A stretch of 64,000 nucleotides of DNA from Chitinophaga filiformis (GCF_021646545.1 NZ_JAKIRP010000025.1:1-64000), one strand, 5' to 3'. Positions 9,118 through 19,424 are shown, counted from the first letter of the stretch. Program-made: numbers and translations. Notes: generated by a model not told the origin, from the letters alone.

Positions 9118-9837
9118 ATGAGTATTACTAATAAGATGAAAGTAGAGATCTGGTCGGATATTATGTGCCCATGGTGTTATATCGGTAAGAGGAGATTTGA
9201 GGCTGCCATGGCCCGGTTTCCCGATGCCGGCGCTGTGGAGATCGAATGGCACAGTTTTCAGCTGGACCCGACCATACAGTCTGGCCATGGGGATAATCTG
9301 TATACCTATCTGTCGAAAAGAAAGGGCATTCCCTATGAGCAGGCAGAACAGATGAATAACCAGGTGACGGCCTTGGCAGATACCCTGGGATTGACCTATA
9401 ACCTGGACCAGGCAGTGGTAGCCAATTCATTTGACGCGCACCGTCTGATCCAGCTGGCTAAAAAGCACCGTCTGGGAGATGCGGCTGAAGAGCGCCTTTT
9501 CAGGGCCTATTTCACCGAAGGAAAGGATTTCAGTGATCCGGCTACCCTGGTGGCCCTGGGTAAGGAGATCGGACTGGAGGAAAGTGTTTTACAGGAACTG
9601 GTGAACGGTCAGGCATATGCCGGTGAAGTGCGTCAGGACATTGCCGAAGCAGAAGCCCTGGGTATCAGGGGTGTTCCTTTCTTTGTATTTGACCGCAAAT
9701 ACGGTGTATCCGGCGCCCAGGCATCCGAAACCTTCCTGGAAGTGCTGAATAAGTCTGTCGGGGAATGGAAACAAACGCAGCCTGCCGGTCTGGATATAAT
9801 TGAAGGACAATCTTGTGGTCCTGACGGAAACTGCTGA
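9118..9837 (+). CDS. DsbA-family (FrnE-like) thiol oxidoreductase
   Basis: A cytoplasmic FrnE-type thioredoxin-fold protein of 239 residues. The active-site motif is MCPWCYIGKRRFE (CPWC at about 18-21), followed by the helical insertion of the FrnE/2-hydroxychromene isomerase group and the cis-Pro region GIRGVPFFVFD. No signal peptide is present. An alternative ATG is at 9136. It probably handles disulfide or electrophile stress and is likely controlled by the divergent HxlR regulator. The C terminus ends in an unusual SCGPDGNC stretch with two extra cysteines, as seen in several FrnE proteins. Confidence 0.88.
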   Translation: MSITNKMKVEIWSDIMCPWCYIGKRRFEAAMARFPDAGAVEIEWHSFQLDPTIQSGHGDNLYTYLSKRKGIPYEQAEQMNNQVTALADTLGLTYNLDQAVVANSFDAHRLIQLAKKHRLGDAAEERLFRAYFTEGKDFSDPATLVALGKEIGLEESVLQELVNGQAYAGEVRQDIAEAEALGIRGVPFFVFDRKYGVSGAQASETFLEVLNKSVGEWKQTQPAGLDIIEGQSCGPDGNC

Positions 9838-9895
9838 CATACTGTTGTCATCTTCGTATCTTTCCTTTGTACTGTTAACTTAAACAGCGCTACGA

Positions 9896-10960
9896 ATGAC
9901 AGCAAAAGACCTCCTTCAGCAAAGACTGGCCAACCAGCAATTGATACATCCCGCCTTTGGTTCCGCACCTGAACTTGTACACTGGTGCGGGGCCGTGCAG
10001 GCACAGGACTATGAAATGTCTAAATGGGCAGTAGGTATGCGCCTGCCCGCGGCTACAACGGAACAGATAGAAGCTTCCATTAGCAAGGGGGAACTTGTTC
10101 GCACCCACGTTTTACGCCCCACCTGGCACCTTGTACATCCACAAGACATCCGCTGGATGATGACACTGACAGGGCCTCAGATAGCGCAGGCCATGGGCAC
10201 TTATACCCGGAAACTTGAGCTCGACGACACCGTCTTCCGGAAAAGTAATAAAGCGTTCGAAAAAGCCCTCAGAGACGGCAAACAACTGACCCGGCCCGAA
10301 CTGACGGAGATAATGGAGAAAGCGAAGATCCCCACCAATGAGCTCCGGATGAATTTCCTGCTTATAAAAGCGGAACTGGATATGGTGATCTGTAATGGAG
10401 GAAAACGGGATAAGCAGATCACATATGCCCTGTTTGACGAACGTGTGCCTGCTACAAAACCATTGACAAAAGAAGAATCCCTCGCGACATTGGCGCTCCG
10501 CTATTTCAAGAGCCATGGTCCTGCTACCCTCAAAGATTTCACCGGCTGGAGCGGCTTACCGATTACGGCTGCAAGACAGGGGCTCAACCTGGTGAAAGAT
10601 CAGCTGACTAAGCATATCGTTTACGACCTCGAATACTGGGGACCAGCGCACGTACCGGATATTAAAACGACTGATCAGCAGGTCCAGCTGCTACCGAATT
10701 ACGATGAATATCTCGTTGCCTATAAGGACCGGGATATCATCTACGACGGACAGCATGACGATCACCTGAGCAGGGAAGGCAATCCGCTGTTCAATAACAT
10801 CATCCTCATCAAAGGACAGATTGCAGGGGTATGGAAACGTACTATCAAAAAGAAGGAAATCGTAATGGATCTGCAGACATTCACCCCACTCAATAAAACG
10901 GAGCAGGCTAAACTGGATAAGGCAGTTGCAAAATATAAGCAATTCATCCACTTACAATAA
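9896..10960 (+). CDS. AlkZ/YcaQ-like winged-helix DNA-binding protein (HTH_42)
   Basis: 354 residues of the winged-helix superfamily that includes Streptomyces AlkZ, a DNA glycosylase that unhooks alkylated bases and crosslinks. The sequence has WCGAVQAQDYEMSKW with a QAQ triad at about 36-38, in the place of the catalytic QxQ or QxD motif, and the conserved HVLRPTWHLV. Members of this group act as glycosylases in antibiotic self-resistance or general repair; which applies here cannot be told. The S41 protease gene follows after 19 bp. Confidence 0.82.
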   Translation: MTAKDLLQQRLANQQLIHPAFGSAPELVHWCGAVQAQDYEMSKWAVGMRLPAATTEQIEASISKGELVRTHVLRPTWHLVHPQDIRWMMTLTGPQIAQAMGTYTRKLELDDTVFRKSNKAFEKALRDGKQLTRPELTEIMEKAKIPTNELRMNFLLIKAELDMVICNGGKRDKQITYALFDERVPATKPLTKEESLATLALRYFKSHGPATLKDFTGWSGLPITAARQGLNLVKDQLTKHIVYDLEYWGPAHVPDIKTTDQQVQLLPNYDEYLVAYKDRDIIYDGQHDDHLSREGNPLFNNIILIKGQIAGVWKRTIKKKEIVMDLQTFTPLNKTEQAKLDKAVAKYKQFIHLQ

Positions 10961-10979
10961 TATGCGTTAAATTGGGTAC

Positions 10980-12308
10980 ATGTTTACCCGTTTGATCAAA
11001 CTACTACCTGCTGCTGTCATCATCTGCAGTTCCCACTTCGTATCAGCGCAACGCGGTGATTCTCTGAAGGCTGACCTGCAGCTGCTGAAAACGAAACTGG
11101 AGACGATCCATCCGGCGTTATATGCATATACTTCACAAACACGGATGGAACAGCTGTTTGACAGTTGTTACAAAGAGCTGAACGACTATACGGACGACAG
11201 GCAGTTTTATGGCGTTATCAAGGTCATGTTAAGCGCTGTAAAGGATGGTCATCTGTCGTCAAGCCCTTCGCCCGGCTTTGCCCGGTTCATTCATACTGAA
11301 AACCGCTATTTGCCGCTGATGACCTATTTTAAAGGCGACAGCATCTTCATCGTTAACAGTATCGACAATAAGATACCTGCCGGCAGTCGTTTGATCCGTA
11401 TTAACTCTCACCCTGCTGATGCGATGCGGCAAAAGATGTACGACTACCTGATGTCGGACGGGTACAGTACGAGTAAGAAAGCGCTGATCCTAAACCAGAT
11501 CTTTTATTTCTACTATTATCTAGCCTACGGCTATTCGTCAGGATTTACCGTGGAGTATACCGCTCCCTCCGGGGAATATTCAACTGTGGCGCTGCCGGCA
11601 ACCGAAGAAAAAGTCATCAATACGCTGAAGGTGAAGGAAGAAGAAAAGCCTTTGTTGTCCGCTACTTTTACGGAAGACAATATCTGTATACTTAGTATCA
11701 GGACCTTTGGTGCGGATGATCTTGCGGAAGCGAAGCTGGATTATCCTGCTTTTCTTGAAAAGACTTTCATGAGAATAAAAAATGACCGGGTGCAAAAACT
11801 GATTATCGACCTGCGTGATAATGGTGGTGGCAGAGACGGATATGGTGTGATGTTGTATTCCTATCTCACGAAACAGGCATTCCCATACTACAGCTACCTG
11901 GAAAAGAACAAAAAGAAGTTGTCAGGCAAACCGGGACTGGGCAAACAACAACCTGCAGCAATATCTTACAGCGGGGCTGTGTGGGTATTGACTGGTGGCA
12001 ATACCTTTTCTGCGGCAGCGGAATTTTGTGCTGTTGCCTATAGTAATCACAGAGGTACGTTCATCGGTGAGGAAACCGGCGGAGGCTATGAAGGGAATCA
12101 CTCCGGACAACTGATAAGCGTCGAATTACCGTCCAGTAAAGCTAATGTCTGGATACCGACTACCAAATATGTCATGAATGTGATTCCCGCAAAATATCCT
12201 GGTCGTGGCATTATCCCGCATCTGCAGGTACAGCCTTCTGCAGGGGAATACCTGCGCCATGAAGACACGGTACTGGAGAAGGCCCTGTCAGAAGCCCGTT
12301 CCCGTTAG
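10980..12308 (+). CDS. Secreted S41-family (tail-specific) peptidase
   Basis: 442 residues with an N-terminal signal peptide ending near HFVSAQ. An alpha-helical leader precedes a PDZ-like region (KIPAGSRLIRINSHPAD) and the S41 catalytic domain. The motif KLIIDLRDNGGG and the nucleophile loop GGNTFSAAAEF (Ser at about 345) followed by GEETGGG are characteristic of CtpA/Tsp-like peptidases. It probably processes or degrades periplasmic proteins. It is convergent with the metal-efflux operon; a 12-bp palindrome AGCACTAGTGCT at 12310-12321 sits at the junction. Confidence 0.88.
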   Translation: MFTRLIKLLPAAVIICSSHFVSAQRGDSLKADLQLLKTKLETIHPALYAYTSQTRMEQLFDSCYKELNDYTDDRQFYGVIKVMLSAVKDGHLSSSPSPGFARFIHTENRYLPLMTYFKGDSIFIVNSIDNKIPAGSRLIRINSHPADAMRQKMYDYLMSDGYSTSKKALILNQIFYFYYYLAYGYSSGFTVEYTAPSGEYSTVALPATEEKVINTLKVKEEEKPLLSATFTEDNICILSIRTFGADDLAEAKLDYPAFLEKTFMRIKNDRVQKLIIDLRDNGGGRDGYGVMLYSYLTKQAFPYYSYLEKNKKKLSGKPGLGKQQPAAISYSGAVWVLTGGNTFSAAAEFCAVAYSNHRGTFIGEETGGGYEGNHSGQLISVELPSSKANVWIPTTKYVMNVIPAKYPGRGIIPHLQVQPSAGEYLRHEDTVLEKALSEARSR

Positions 12309-12314
12309 TAAGCA

Positions 12315-13481
12315 CTAGTGCTCGTCTTCTTCTCCTGTGTTCTTTAATTTGGAGAATAATGCAAAGGCGCCTTTTACAACCACATCCGCCCCCTTAATAT
12401 CAAAGCCGGGAGGCATGATCACTTCTGTATAGCCCAATTCACTGTTCCCTTTTTCAATGGGTAACATCTCATAGAGATAATTCCCTTCTGCACCCGCTTC
12501 ACGGCCTTTCGCGATGAAGATACAAGGCTTGCCTTCGAACTGGATGATTGCCTCATCCGGTAAGGCATTCACCATGGCATTGCCTGTCTCGATCCAGGCA
12601 GTCAGGTACATGCCGGGCAAGAGTTCCCGGTCTTCATTGTCCAGGTGACAGTGTACCTGCACGGTACGCTCATTGCTGATCGCGCGACCGATGAGATGCA
12701 CCCTTGCAGTGCGTTGTGTGGTTTCATTTGCCAGTGTGAAACGGACACGCTGTTCCAGTTTCAGCTTGGGAATGTCCTTTTCAAAGACGGTCAGTTCCGC
12801 ATGCAGGTGTTCTGTATTGACAATTTCAAATAGTTTGTCGGCCGGATTCACATAAGCACCGATGTTTGTATTCACGGCCGTTACATAACCTGTAATGGGG
12901 CTATATAACTGGATCGTGCTCTGGATATTTCCTGCATCCAGCCCTGCCAGGTCTATATTAAGCAGCTTCAGTTTTTCCTGCAATCCTTTGATGCGTGCGG
13001 CATTGGAAAGATAGTTGGCCTTCGCCTGCTGGAACACTTTCTGTGCATTGACGTTTTCTTTGGCGAGGGCTTCCTGCCGCTGGTATTCTGCCAGCAGGTA
13101 TTCCTGCTGTCCTTTATTCTCCAGGTAGTCCTGCTGTAACTGGATGAGATCCGGATGTTGCAGGGAAACTACTACCTGTCCTTTGCGGATAAAGGTGCCC
13201 TGCAATAATTCTGTGTTCTTAACAAACGCGCCGAATGGCGCAGAAATGGTGATCATACTCTGCGGAGGCACATCCAGTTTACCGTTAGCGCGAATGTTGC
13301 TGCTGATCTGTTTGGGCTCTATCTTACCCGTTTTCACACCAACGGTGGCATACTGCGCAGGTGTTAGTTCTGCTATCATTCCTTCAGCAGCGGCATGTTG
13401 TTCTTCCTGCTCCGCTTTTTCCGTTTTATTGCCGCAGGCAGTTAAAGAAATGATAAGGGTACTATATATAAGATACTTCAT
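12315..13481 (-). CDS. czcB: RND efflux periplasmic adaptor (CzcB/CusB-type lipoprotein)
   Basis: Membrane-fusion protein that joins the inner-membrane RND pump to the outer-membrane channel for divalent or monovalent heavy-metal export. 388 residues with a lipobox (IISLTACGN) that anchors it in the membrane. Barrel-sandwich segments (KLDVPPQSMITISAPFGAFV and SPITGYVTAVNTNIGAYV) flank a coiled-coil hairpin (about 110-185), followed by a beta-barrel domain. It lies 12 bp after the fused pump gene and is probably the last gene of the operon. Metal specificity is not decided by sequence. Confidence 0.9.
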   Translation of the reverse strand: MKYLIYSTLIISLTACGNKTEKAEQEEQHAAAEGMIAELTPAQYATVGVKTGKIEPKQISSNIRANGKLDVPPQSMITISAPFGAFVKNTELLQGTFIRKGQVVVSLQHPDLIQLQQDYLENKGQQEYLLAEYQRQEALAKENVNAQKVFQQAKANYLSNAARIKGLQEKLKLLNIDLAGLDAGNIQSTIQLYSPITGYVTAVNTNIGAYVNPADKLFEIVNTEHLHAELTVFEKDIPKLKLEQRVRFTLANETTQRTARVHLIGRAISNERTVQVHCHLDNEDRELLPGMYLTAWIETGNAMVNALPDEAIIQFEGKPCIFIAKGREAGAEGNYLYEMLPIEKGNSELGYTEVIMPPGFDIKGADVVVKGAFALFSKLKNTGEEDEH

Positions 13482-13493
13482 GATTTCTGTTGA

Positions 13494-16400
13494 TTATTGT
13501 TGTACGTTCAGCATTTGTAAGGACAATACCGCATTGTTATAGTCACGGATGGTTTTCAGGTAGGCTTCGCGGATGTTGAATACTTCCTGCAGACTTAAGA
13601 GATAAGTGGTATATCCTACATCTCCTTTTTCATATCCCAGCAATGCCTGCTTTTCGATGAGCATCGCATTGGGTATGGCCGTTTCCCGGTAATAATCCAG
13701 GCTGCTCTTATAACGGGAGAACTGCGCAACGGCCTGCTGCCACCTGCTTTTCAGTTCAACATTTGACTGCTGATAGTTGAGGTCTGCCTGTACCCTGCGT
13801 TGCTCAGCCGCCCTCACTCTTGCACGGAAGGGGCCCAGCCATAAAGGAATGGAAACACCGGCATGCCATCCCTGGAAACGATCGCCGCCTTTGGCAATAG
13901 CCGTCCCTGCGCTGTTGAGTGGAGTGCCCGTTAGCGACTGATTAAAATAGCCAAGGGAGAGATCAGGTAATAACGCATTTGCTTCCAGTTTCCTCTCTTT
14001 CTCCTGTATGACCACCTGCTGTTGTTGCCATTGTAATGCAGGATAATGCTGTAGCTGGGCCGAGTCGCCGACAGCTCCCGCAGGCAAAGGCTCTAACGTT
14101 TGTTTCGCGATAACTAATGGAGTGGTACTACCGGACAATCCCTGTAGTCCTGCCAGTAATAGCTGTTCCTCATTAAGACTCTGCCTCTTGAGATGTTGTA
14201 TCTCCGCCAGTCTTGTCTCTGCGGAAGTCTTTTCCAATAGTCCTGATTCGCCCGTTCTGAATTTCAGGTCAGCGGCTTTCACGAAACGTTGATAGATACT
14301 ATCCTGCTGCTCCAGTAGCTGCCGGTATGCATACAGGTACTGTAGCTGATACCAGCCTTGTTTTACCTGGAATATTAGTTCATGTTTAGTGGCAGCCTGT
14401 TGCAGTCTGCTACCCTGCAGCTGAGCATCGTATAGCGATGCTTTTGCCCCAAATACAGAAGGGAAAGGGATCTTCTGGGTGACCGTAATATTGTTATCGC
14501 TTTTGACATAGCTGTTATACTGGCCGTACTGCAGGCCGATGTCTGTTTTAGGCAATTCTCCCGCCGTACGTTTGAGTTGTCTGTAATAGTCCACACCAGC
14601 TCCAGCGGCCTGCAGGCCTCTATTCTGCTGTAGTGTAAGCTGTATCAGTCCGTCCAGTGTGAGCGGCTGCTGTGCATGTGAGAGCAAGGGAACACCTGTC
14701 AGCAGCAACAGGATCATTACTGTTTTACGCATGTTTCCGGCGCCTTTTATTTTTTCAGATAAGATATACAGGCAGGGCAATACAAATAAGGTAAGCAGCG
14801 TAGCGCTTATCAGTCCGCCGATAACCACTGTAGCCAGCGGCTTCTGTACTTCCGCACCACTGCCCTGCGACAATGCCATGGGCAGGAAGCCCAGGGAAGC
14901 AACTGTAGCTGTCATGATCACAGGGCGCAGACGGGTGCCTGTGCCCCGCATGACTATCTCCCGCAGATCAGTTAATCCTTCTTTACGCAGGCGGTTAAAC
15001 TCAGCAATGAGCACAATACCATTCAGCACGGCCACACCGAAGAGCGCTATAAAACCGACAGCGGCTGAAATGCTGAACGCCATCCCCCGCAACCATAAAG
15101 CAACAATGCCGCCCACTGCCGATAAGGGAATGGCTGTGTAAATGAGCAGGCCCTGCTTAACAGAACCAAAAGAGAAATACAGCAGAATGAATATCAGCAG
15201 TAAGGCTACCGGCACAGCTACTTTCAGGCGTGATCTGGCTTGTTGCAGATTTTCAAAGGAGCCACCATATGTTACATAATAGCCGGGAGACATTTTTACT
15301 TTCTGACCTACTTTTTGCTGCAGCTCATTCACGATGCTCTCGACGTCTCTGCCACGTACATTGAAACCCACGGTGATACGCCGTTTGGCATCATCGCGCT
15401 GGATCTGGTTGGGGCCTACTTTGAGGCTGACATCAGCCACCTGGTTCAAAGGTACCTGATTGCCATTGGGAGCTGTGACGTATAAGGATGATACATCTTC
15501 CAGGCCAGCCCTGTTCTGTTTATCCAGGCGCACCACCAGGTCAAATCTTTTCTCTCCTTCATAAACGACACCTGCACGTTGACCAGCGAAGGCGGTATTG
15601 ATAACCGTATTAATATCTTCTATATTCAGACCAAAGCGGGCGATCTGGTCACGGTGATATTGCACGACGATCTGCGGCAGGCCGGACGACTGCTCTACAT
15701 AAAGGTCTGTGGCGCCGCGTATGCCACTTACTACGTTACCTACCTTATGGGCATAGGTAGCAAGCCTGTCCAGGTCTTCTCCGTAAATTTTTACCACCAC
15801 ATCCTGCCGGGCGCCGGTCATGAGTTCATTGAAACGCATCTGTATCGGCTGTTGAAAGCCAAAGCTGACACCGGGGATTGCCTCTAAGGCCTCGGTCATC
15901 TTATCAGCCAGTTCGTCTCTGTTCTCTGCTTTGGTCCACTCAGAACGCTCTGTCAGGGTAATGATCAGGTCACATGCTTCTACCGGCATTGGGTCCGTAG
16001 GAATCTCACTGCTCCCTACCTTACCCACCACTTCTTTTACTTCATCGGGGAACTGTTTCAGGAGAATATCTGCCGCCTTACCGGCAACATCTATTGTTTC
16101 ATAAAGGCTGCTGCCCGTCAGCAATCTAGTCTCCACGGCGAAATCACCTTCATCCAGAGAAGGAATAAATTCCGCTCCTAACCGGGTGAAGAGCAACAGA
16201 CTGGCGGCAAACAAAAGGATTGATATTACGATGACGGTCCGTTTGAAACGTAATACAAATGTTAAGGCCCTGGCATAAATGCGATGGAAATAATCCATGA
16301 TCCTGTCAGACAGGGTACGTTTATGCACTGCCTTTTTACTTAAGAACAATGCACTGGCCATGGGCACGTAGGTCAATGAGAGAATGAAGGCCCCTAAGAT

Positions 16401-17852
16401 GGCAAAAGAAACCGTCTGCGCCATGGGACGAAACATCTTTCCTTCCACACCTGAAAGCGCCAGAATTGGCAGATAAACGATTAATATGATGATCTCTCCG
16501 AAAGCGGCGGATGTTCTGATACGGCTGGCAGCTGTATAGACTTCGTCATCCATTTCGGCCTGCGTGAATGCAAGACCTGATTTCCGCAATCCCAGGTGGT
16601 GCATAGTAGCTTCCACGATGATCACTGTACCATCCACGATGAGCCCGAAGTCGATAGCCCCGAGGCTCATAAGGTTGCCAGATACATTGAAGAGCTGCAT
16701 CATACAGATAGCAAACAACATGGCAAGGGGAATAACGGAAGCTACGATCAGACCCGCCCTCAGGTTACCCAATAGCAATACCAGCACAAAGATGACGATC
16801 AGCGCACCTTCAGCCAGGTTACGTACAACGGTTTCCACAGCATTGTTCACCAGTTTGGTCCTGTCCAGGAAAGGTTCTATCAGCACTCCTTCCGGTAAGG
16901 TCTTCTCTATCTGTTTAATCCTTTCCTTTACGTTCCTGATCACGGCCGAGGAGTTGGCCCCTTTCAGCATCAGTACGATGGCTCCTACCCTTTCGCCTTC
17001 CGTGTTGCGCGTCATAGCACCATAGCGGATAGCGTGTCCGTAACCTACTTTTCCTACATTATCGATCAACACGGGGATGCCGCTACTGTGGGTTTTCACC
17101 ACTACATTCCCGATATCTTCAAGGCTGCCTATGAGTCCTTCGCTACGGATGAACCAGGCATTGGGTCTTTTATCAATGTAAGCACCGCCGGTATTCTGAT
17201 TGTTCTTTGCCAGGGCATTGAACACATCAGTGATGCTGAGGTCCATGCTACGCAGCTTTTCAGGGTCAAGCGCGATCTCATATTGTTTGAGATAACCACC
17301 GAAGCTACTCACATCCGCCACGCCGGGTACGCCCAGCAATTGCCGGCGGATGATCCAGTCCTGTATACTGCGCAGCTCCATGGCATTGTATTTCTTCTCG
17401 TAGCCTGGCTTGGTATGGACAACGTACTGGTAAATTTCTCCCAGTCCTGTGGTAACGGGCGCCAGTTCGGGATTACCTACGCCTGCAGGTATTTGTTCTT
17501 TGATGGTGGTCAGTCGTTCACTAACCTGCTGCCGGGCCCAGTAAACATCTACATTCTCCTGAAAAACTACGGTGACTACACTGAGTCCGAAGCGGGAAAA
17601 CGAACGGACCTCCGTAATGCCGGGAATGGTAGCAACGGATTGTTCCACCGGGAAAGTAACCAGTCGTTCAATGTCCTGTGCAGCCTGTGAAGGTGCAGTG
17701 GTGATAATCTGCACCTGGTTGTTGGTAATGTCGGGCAATGCGTCTATAGGCAATTTCGTGAGGGCGTAAATACCCCACGCAATCAGCCCGACAACAAAGA
17801 GTATAACGATCAGTTTATTCCGTACGGAAAAACCGATGATCTTATCGAGCAT
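13494..17852 (-). CDS. czcA: CzcA/CusA-type RND metal pump fused to a TolC-like channel
   Basis: A 1452-residue fusion. Residues 1-1040 form a complete heavy-metal RND transporter (twelve membrane helices, two periplasmic loops). The TM4 signature DFGLIVDGTVIIVEA carries the proton-relay aspartates typical of the Zn/Co group. From residue 1041 a new segment begins with MRKTVMILLLLTGVPLLSHA, which looks like a former signal peptide, followed by a TolC/CzcC-like outer-membrane factor of about 410 residues with long coiled-coil repeats. The retained hydrophobic segment would act as a thirteenth membrane helix and place the TolC part in the periplasm. Such fusions are known in Bacteroidota. It is cotranscribed with the DUF6660 gene upstream and the adaptor downstream. 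Confidence 0.92.
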   Translation of the reverse strand: MLDKIIGFSVRNKLIVILFVVGLIAWGIYALTKLPIDALPDITNNQVQIITTAPSQAAQDIERLVTFPVEQSVATIPGITEVRSFSRFGLSVVTVVFQENVDVYWARQQVSERLTTIKEQIPAGVGNPELAPVTTGLGEIYQYVVHTKPGYEKKYNAMELRSIQDWIIRRQLLGVPGVADVSSFGGYLKQYEIALDPEKLRSMDLSITDVFNALAKNNQNTGGAYIDKRPNAWFIRSEGLIGSLEDIGNVVVKTHSSGIPVLIDNVGKVGYGHAIRYGAMTRNTEGERVGAIVLMLKGANSSAVIRNVKERIKQIEKTLPEGVLIEPFLDRTKLVNNAVETVVRNLAEGALIVIFVLVLLLGNLRAGLIVASVIPLAMLFAICMMQLFNVSGNLMSLGAIDFGLIVDGTVIIVEATMHHLGLRKSGLAFTQAEMDDEVYTAASRIRTSAAFGEIIILIVYLPILALSGVEGKMFRPMAQTVSFAILGAFILSLTYVPMASALFLSKKAVHKRTLSDRIMDYFHRIYARALTFVLRFKRTVIVISILLFAASLLLFTRLGAEFIPSLDEGDFAVETRLLTGSSLYETIDVAGKAADILLKQFPDEVKEVVGKVGSSEIPTDPMPVEACDLIITLTERSEWTKAENRDELADKMTEALEAIPGVSFGFQQPIQMRFNELMTGARQDVVVKIYGEDLDRLATYAHKVGNVVSGIRGATDLYVEQSSGLPQIVVQYHRDQIARFGLNIEDINTVINTAFAGQRAGVVYEGEKRFDLVVRLDKQNRAGLEDVSSLYVTAPNGNQVPLNQVADVSLKVGPNQIQRDDAKRRITVGFNVRGRDVESIVNELQQKVGQKVKMSPGYYVTYGGSFENLQQARSRLKVAVPVALLLIFILLYFSFGSVKQGLLIYTAIPLSAVGGIVALWLRGMAFSISAAVGFIALFGVAVLNGIVLIAEFNRLRKEGLTDLREIVMRGTGTRLRPVIMTATVASLGFLPMALSQGSGAEVQKPLATVVIGGLISATLLTLFVLPCLYILSEKIKGAGNMRKTVMILLLLTGVPLLSHAQQPLTLDGLIQLTLQQNRGLQAAGAGVDYYRQLKRTAGELPKTDIGLQYGQYNSYVKSDNNITVTQKIPFPSVFGAKASLYDAQLQGSRLQQAATKHELIFQVKQGWYQLQYLYAYRQLLEQQDSIYQRFVKAADLKFRTGESGLLEKTSAETRLAEIQHLKRQSLNEEQLLLAGLQGLSGSTTPLVIAKQTLEPLPAGAVGDSAQLQHYPALQWQQQQVVIQEKERKLEANALLPDLSLGYFNQSLTGTPLNSAGTAIAKGGDRFQGWHAGVSIPLWLGPFRARVRAAEQRRVQADLNYQQSNVELKSRWQQAVAQFSRYKSSLDYYRETAIPNAMLIEKQALLGYEKGDVGYTTYLLSLQEVFNIREAYLKTIRDYNNAVLSLQMLNVQQ

Positions 17853-17896
17853 GGATATAGTTTAAATGAATGAATTAAAGGGATAATATGGACCTA

Positions 17897-18172
17897 TTAT
17901 GCCCTCGGCGGGTTCCAGCATTTCGCTGTATAACCGGGAAGAGAGATGACCCGGTATTCTGTATAATGGGTGTAAATAATATTCGTAACGGGTTCTATCT
18001 GTACTGTCTTTTCCAGTACTACCGGCACAGAGCAGTTATGACAGCTGAAGAAAGGAGAGCAGATACCTTGTGGTGCATCATGCCTGTCGCCTTCGCAATT
18101 ATCGAAATTGCAACAGGGGATGACTGCCATCAGCAGCACATAGATCGATATGATCAATGTAATTACTTTCAT
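17897..18172 (-). CDS. Small DUF6660-like cysteine-containing exported protein
   Basis: 91 residues beginning with a hydrophobic signal-like stretch (MKVITLIISIYVLLMAV) and then Cys-rich segments IPCCNFDNCEGD and CSPFFSCHNCSVP. This pattern matches a small family often placed first in Bacteroidota metal-efflux operons. It ends 44 bp before the pump start. The cysteines suggest a periplasmic metal-binding or sensing role, which is inference from context. Confidence 0.75.
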   Translation of the reverse strand: MKVITLIISIYVLLMAVIPCCNFDNCEGDRHDAPQGICSPFFSCHNCSVPVVLEKTVQIEPVTNIIYTHYTEYRVISLPGYTAKCWNPPRA

Positions 18173-18296
18173 AATGCCGGGTCAAATATAGGTCAATCAT
18201 CAGATTTAATTGTAATGAAAGATTGCAACACTGTTGTCGACAGGAAGGAAAGGCGCACAGATGTTGCTGTCTGACAGCCATCTATGGCCTTTCTGT

Positions 18297-19289
18297 TCAT
18301 TTTACCAGGTGCAGTACGGCCCACAGGGCCGCACCGGAAATGGCTACCCATAAAAGCACCCCTTGTATTAATGGTCTTACACCTACGCCTTTCAGCACCG
18401 CCCGGGACAATCCTGCACCGATCAGGAACAGCGTAAGGGTCAGGCCGGTCTTTGCTACCTGTACGATCACATCGCTGACAGGCTGCATCGGTACATACGT
18501 ATGTACGATCATGGCAAGCACAAACAAGCCTATAAAGTAGGGCACTTTCATCTTCTGTTTGCCTGCGTTGAAGCAAAATGCCGTCAACAATGCAACCGGG
18601 ATGATCCACAGTGCACGCGCCAGTTTAACGGTAGTTGCTATTTCGAGTGCTTCAGAGCCGTATTTACTGGCAGCACCTACAACAGAGCTGGTGTCGTGAA
18701 TAGCAATGGCGCTCCACAGGCCGAATTGCGTCTGCGTCATATGCAGCAGGTGGCCAATAAAGGGAAACAGGAAGAGCGCTGCCGAGTTCAGGATAAAAAC
18801 TGTCCCCAATGCTACTGACAGTTGTTTTTCTTCCGCCCTGATAACCGGGGAGATCGCAGCAATAGCGCTGCCACCACAGATGGCAGTACCACAGGAGATG
18901 AGGTGTGAAGTCTTACTTTCTATCTTCAGCAATTTTCCTGTAACGTAGCCGATTAACAGCGTGCCGGTGATGGAAGCCACGGTAAACAAAAAGCCTTCGC
19001 TACCGACCTTCACGGCACTGTGGATGTTCATGCCAAAGCCCAGTCCTACGACGGACACCTGCAACAATATATGTGTAGCCTTATGATTCAGATGAAGGAA
19101 GGGATGACCTATAAACTGAGCGATGACAAGCCCTATTACCAACGCCACAGGTGGAGATACCCAGGGCGTGAGGCAGGCAGTAAGCGCTAATACGAATATC
19201 ACTTCGCGTGTAGTGATACTTCTGTCCAGGAAGTTCTTCTTTATTATCTCTTCCTGAAGTGTTTTTCCATTGTGCAATATTGTACTCAT
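18297..19289 (-). CDS. YeiH/UPF0324 family putative sulfate exporter
   Basis: An integral membrane protein with about ten helices; from the ATG at 19289 it has 330 residues (a GTG seven codons upstream is also in frame). Family motifs include VVGLGFGMN, CGTAICGGSAIAA and AIHDTSSVVGAASKYG. UPF0324 members are thought to export sulfite, sulfate or related anions, but biochemical evidence is limited. It is divergent from the TetR gene. Confidence 0.85.
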   Translation of the reverse strand: MSTILHNGKTLQEEIIKKNFLDRSITTREVIFVLALTACLTPWVSPPVALVIGLVIAQFIGHPFLHLNHKATHILLQVSVVGLGFGMNIHSAVKVGSEGFLFTVASITGTLLIGYVTGKLLKIESKTSHLISCGTAICGGSAIAAISPVIRAEEKQLSVALGTVFILNSAALFLFPFIGHLLHMTQTQFGLWSAIAIHDTSSVVGAASKYGSEALEIATTVKLARALWIIPVALLTAFCFNAGKQKMKVPYFIGLFVLAMIVHTYVPMQPVSDVIVQVAKTGLTLTLFLIGAGLSRAVLKGVGVRPLIQGVLLWVAISGAALWAVLHLVK

Positions 19290-19424
19290 ATACCGATCTT
19301 TTGATGGCACAAAGTTGCGTCACATCTTGTGCGAAAGGAAATCACCATTCGTAATATCCAATAACCTGAGGTTATGCATTCAGGGTCCTGAAAGTTATCC
19401 CACCAGTCGCCAGCAAAAGATTTA

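Noticed and set aside
14732-17852. Frameshift or missed stop between the RND pump and the TolC-like part
   Set aside because: The frame is continuous over 1452 codons, and in-frame RND-TolC fusions are known in this phylum, so a sequencing error is not needed to explain it.
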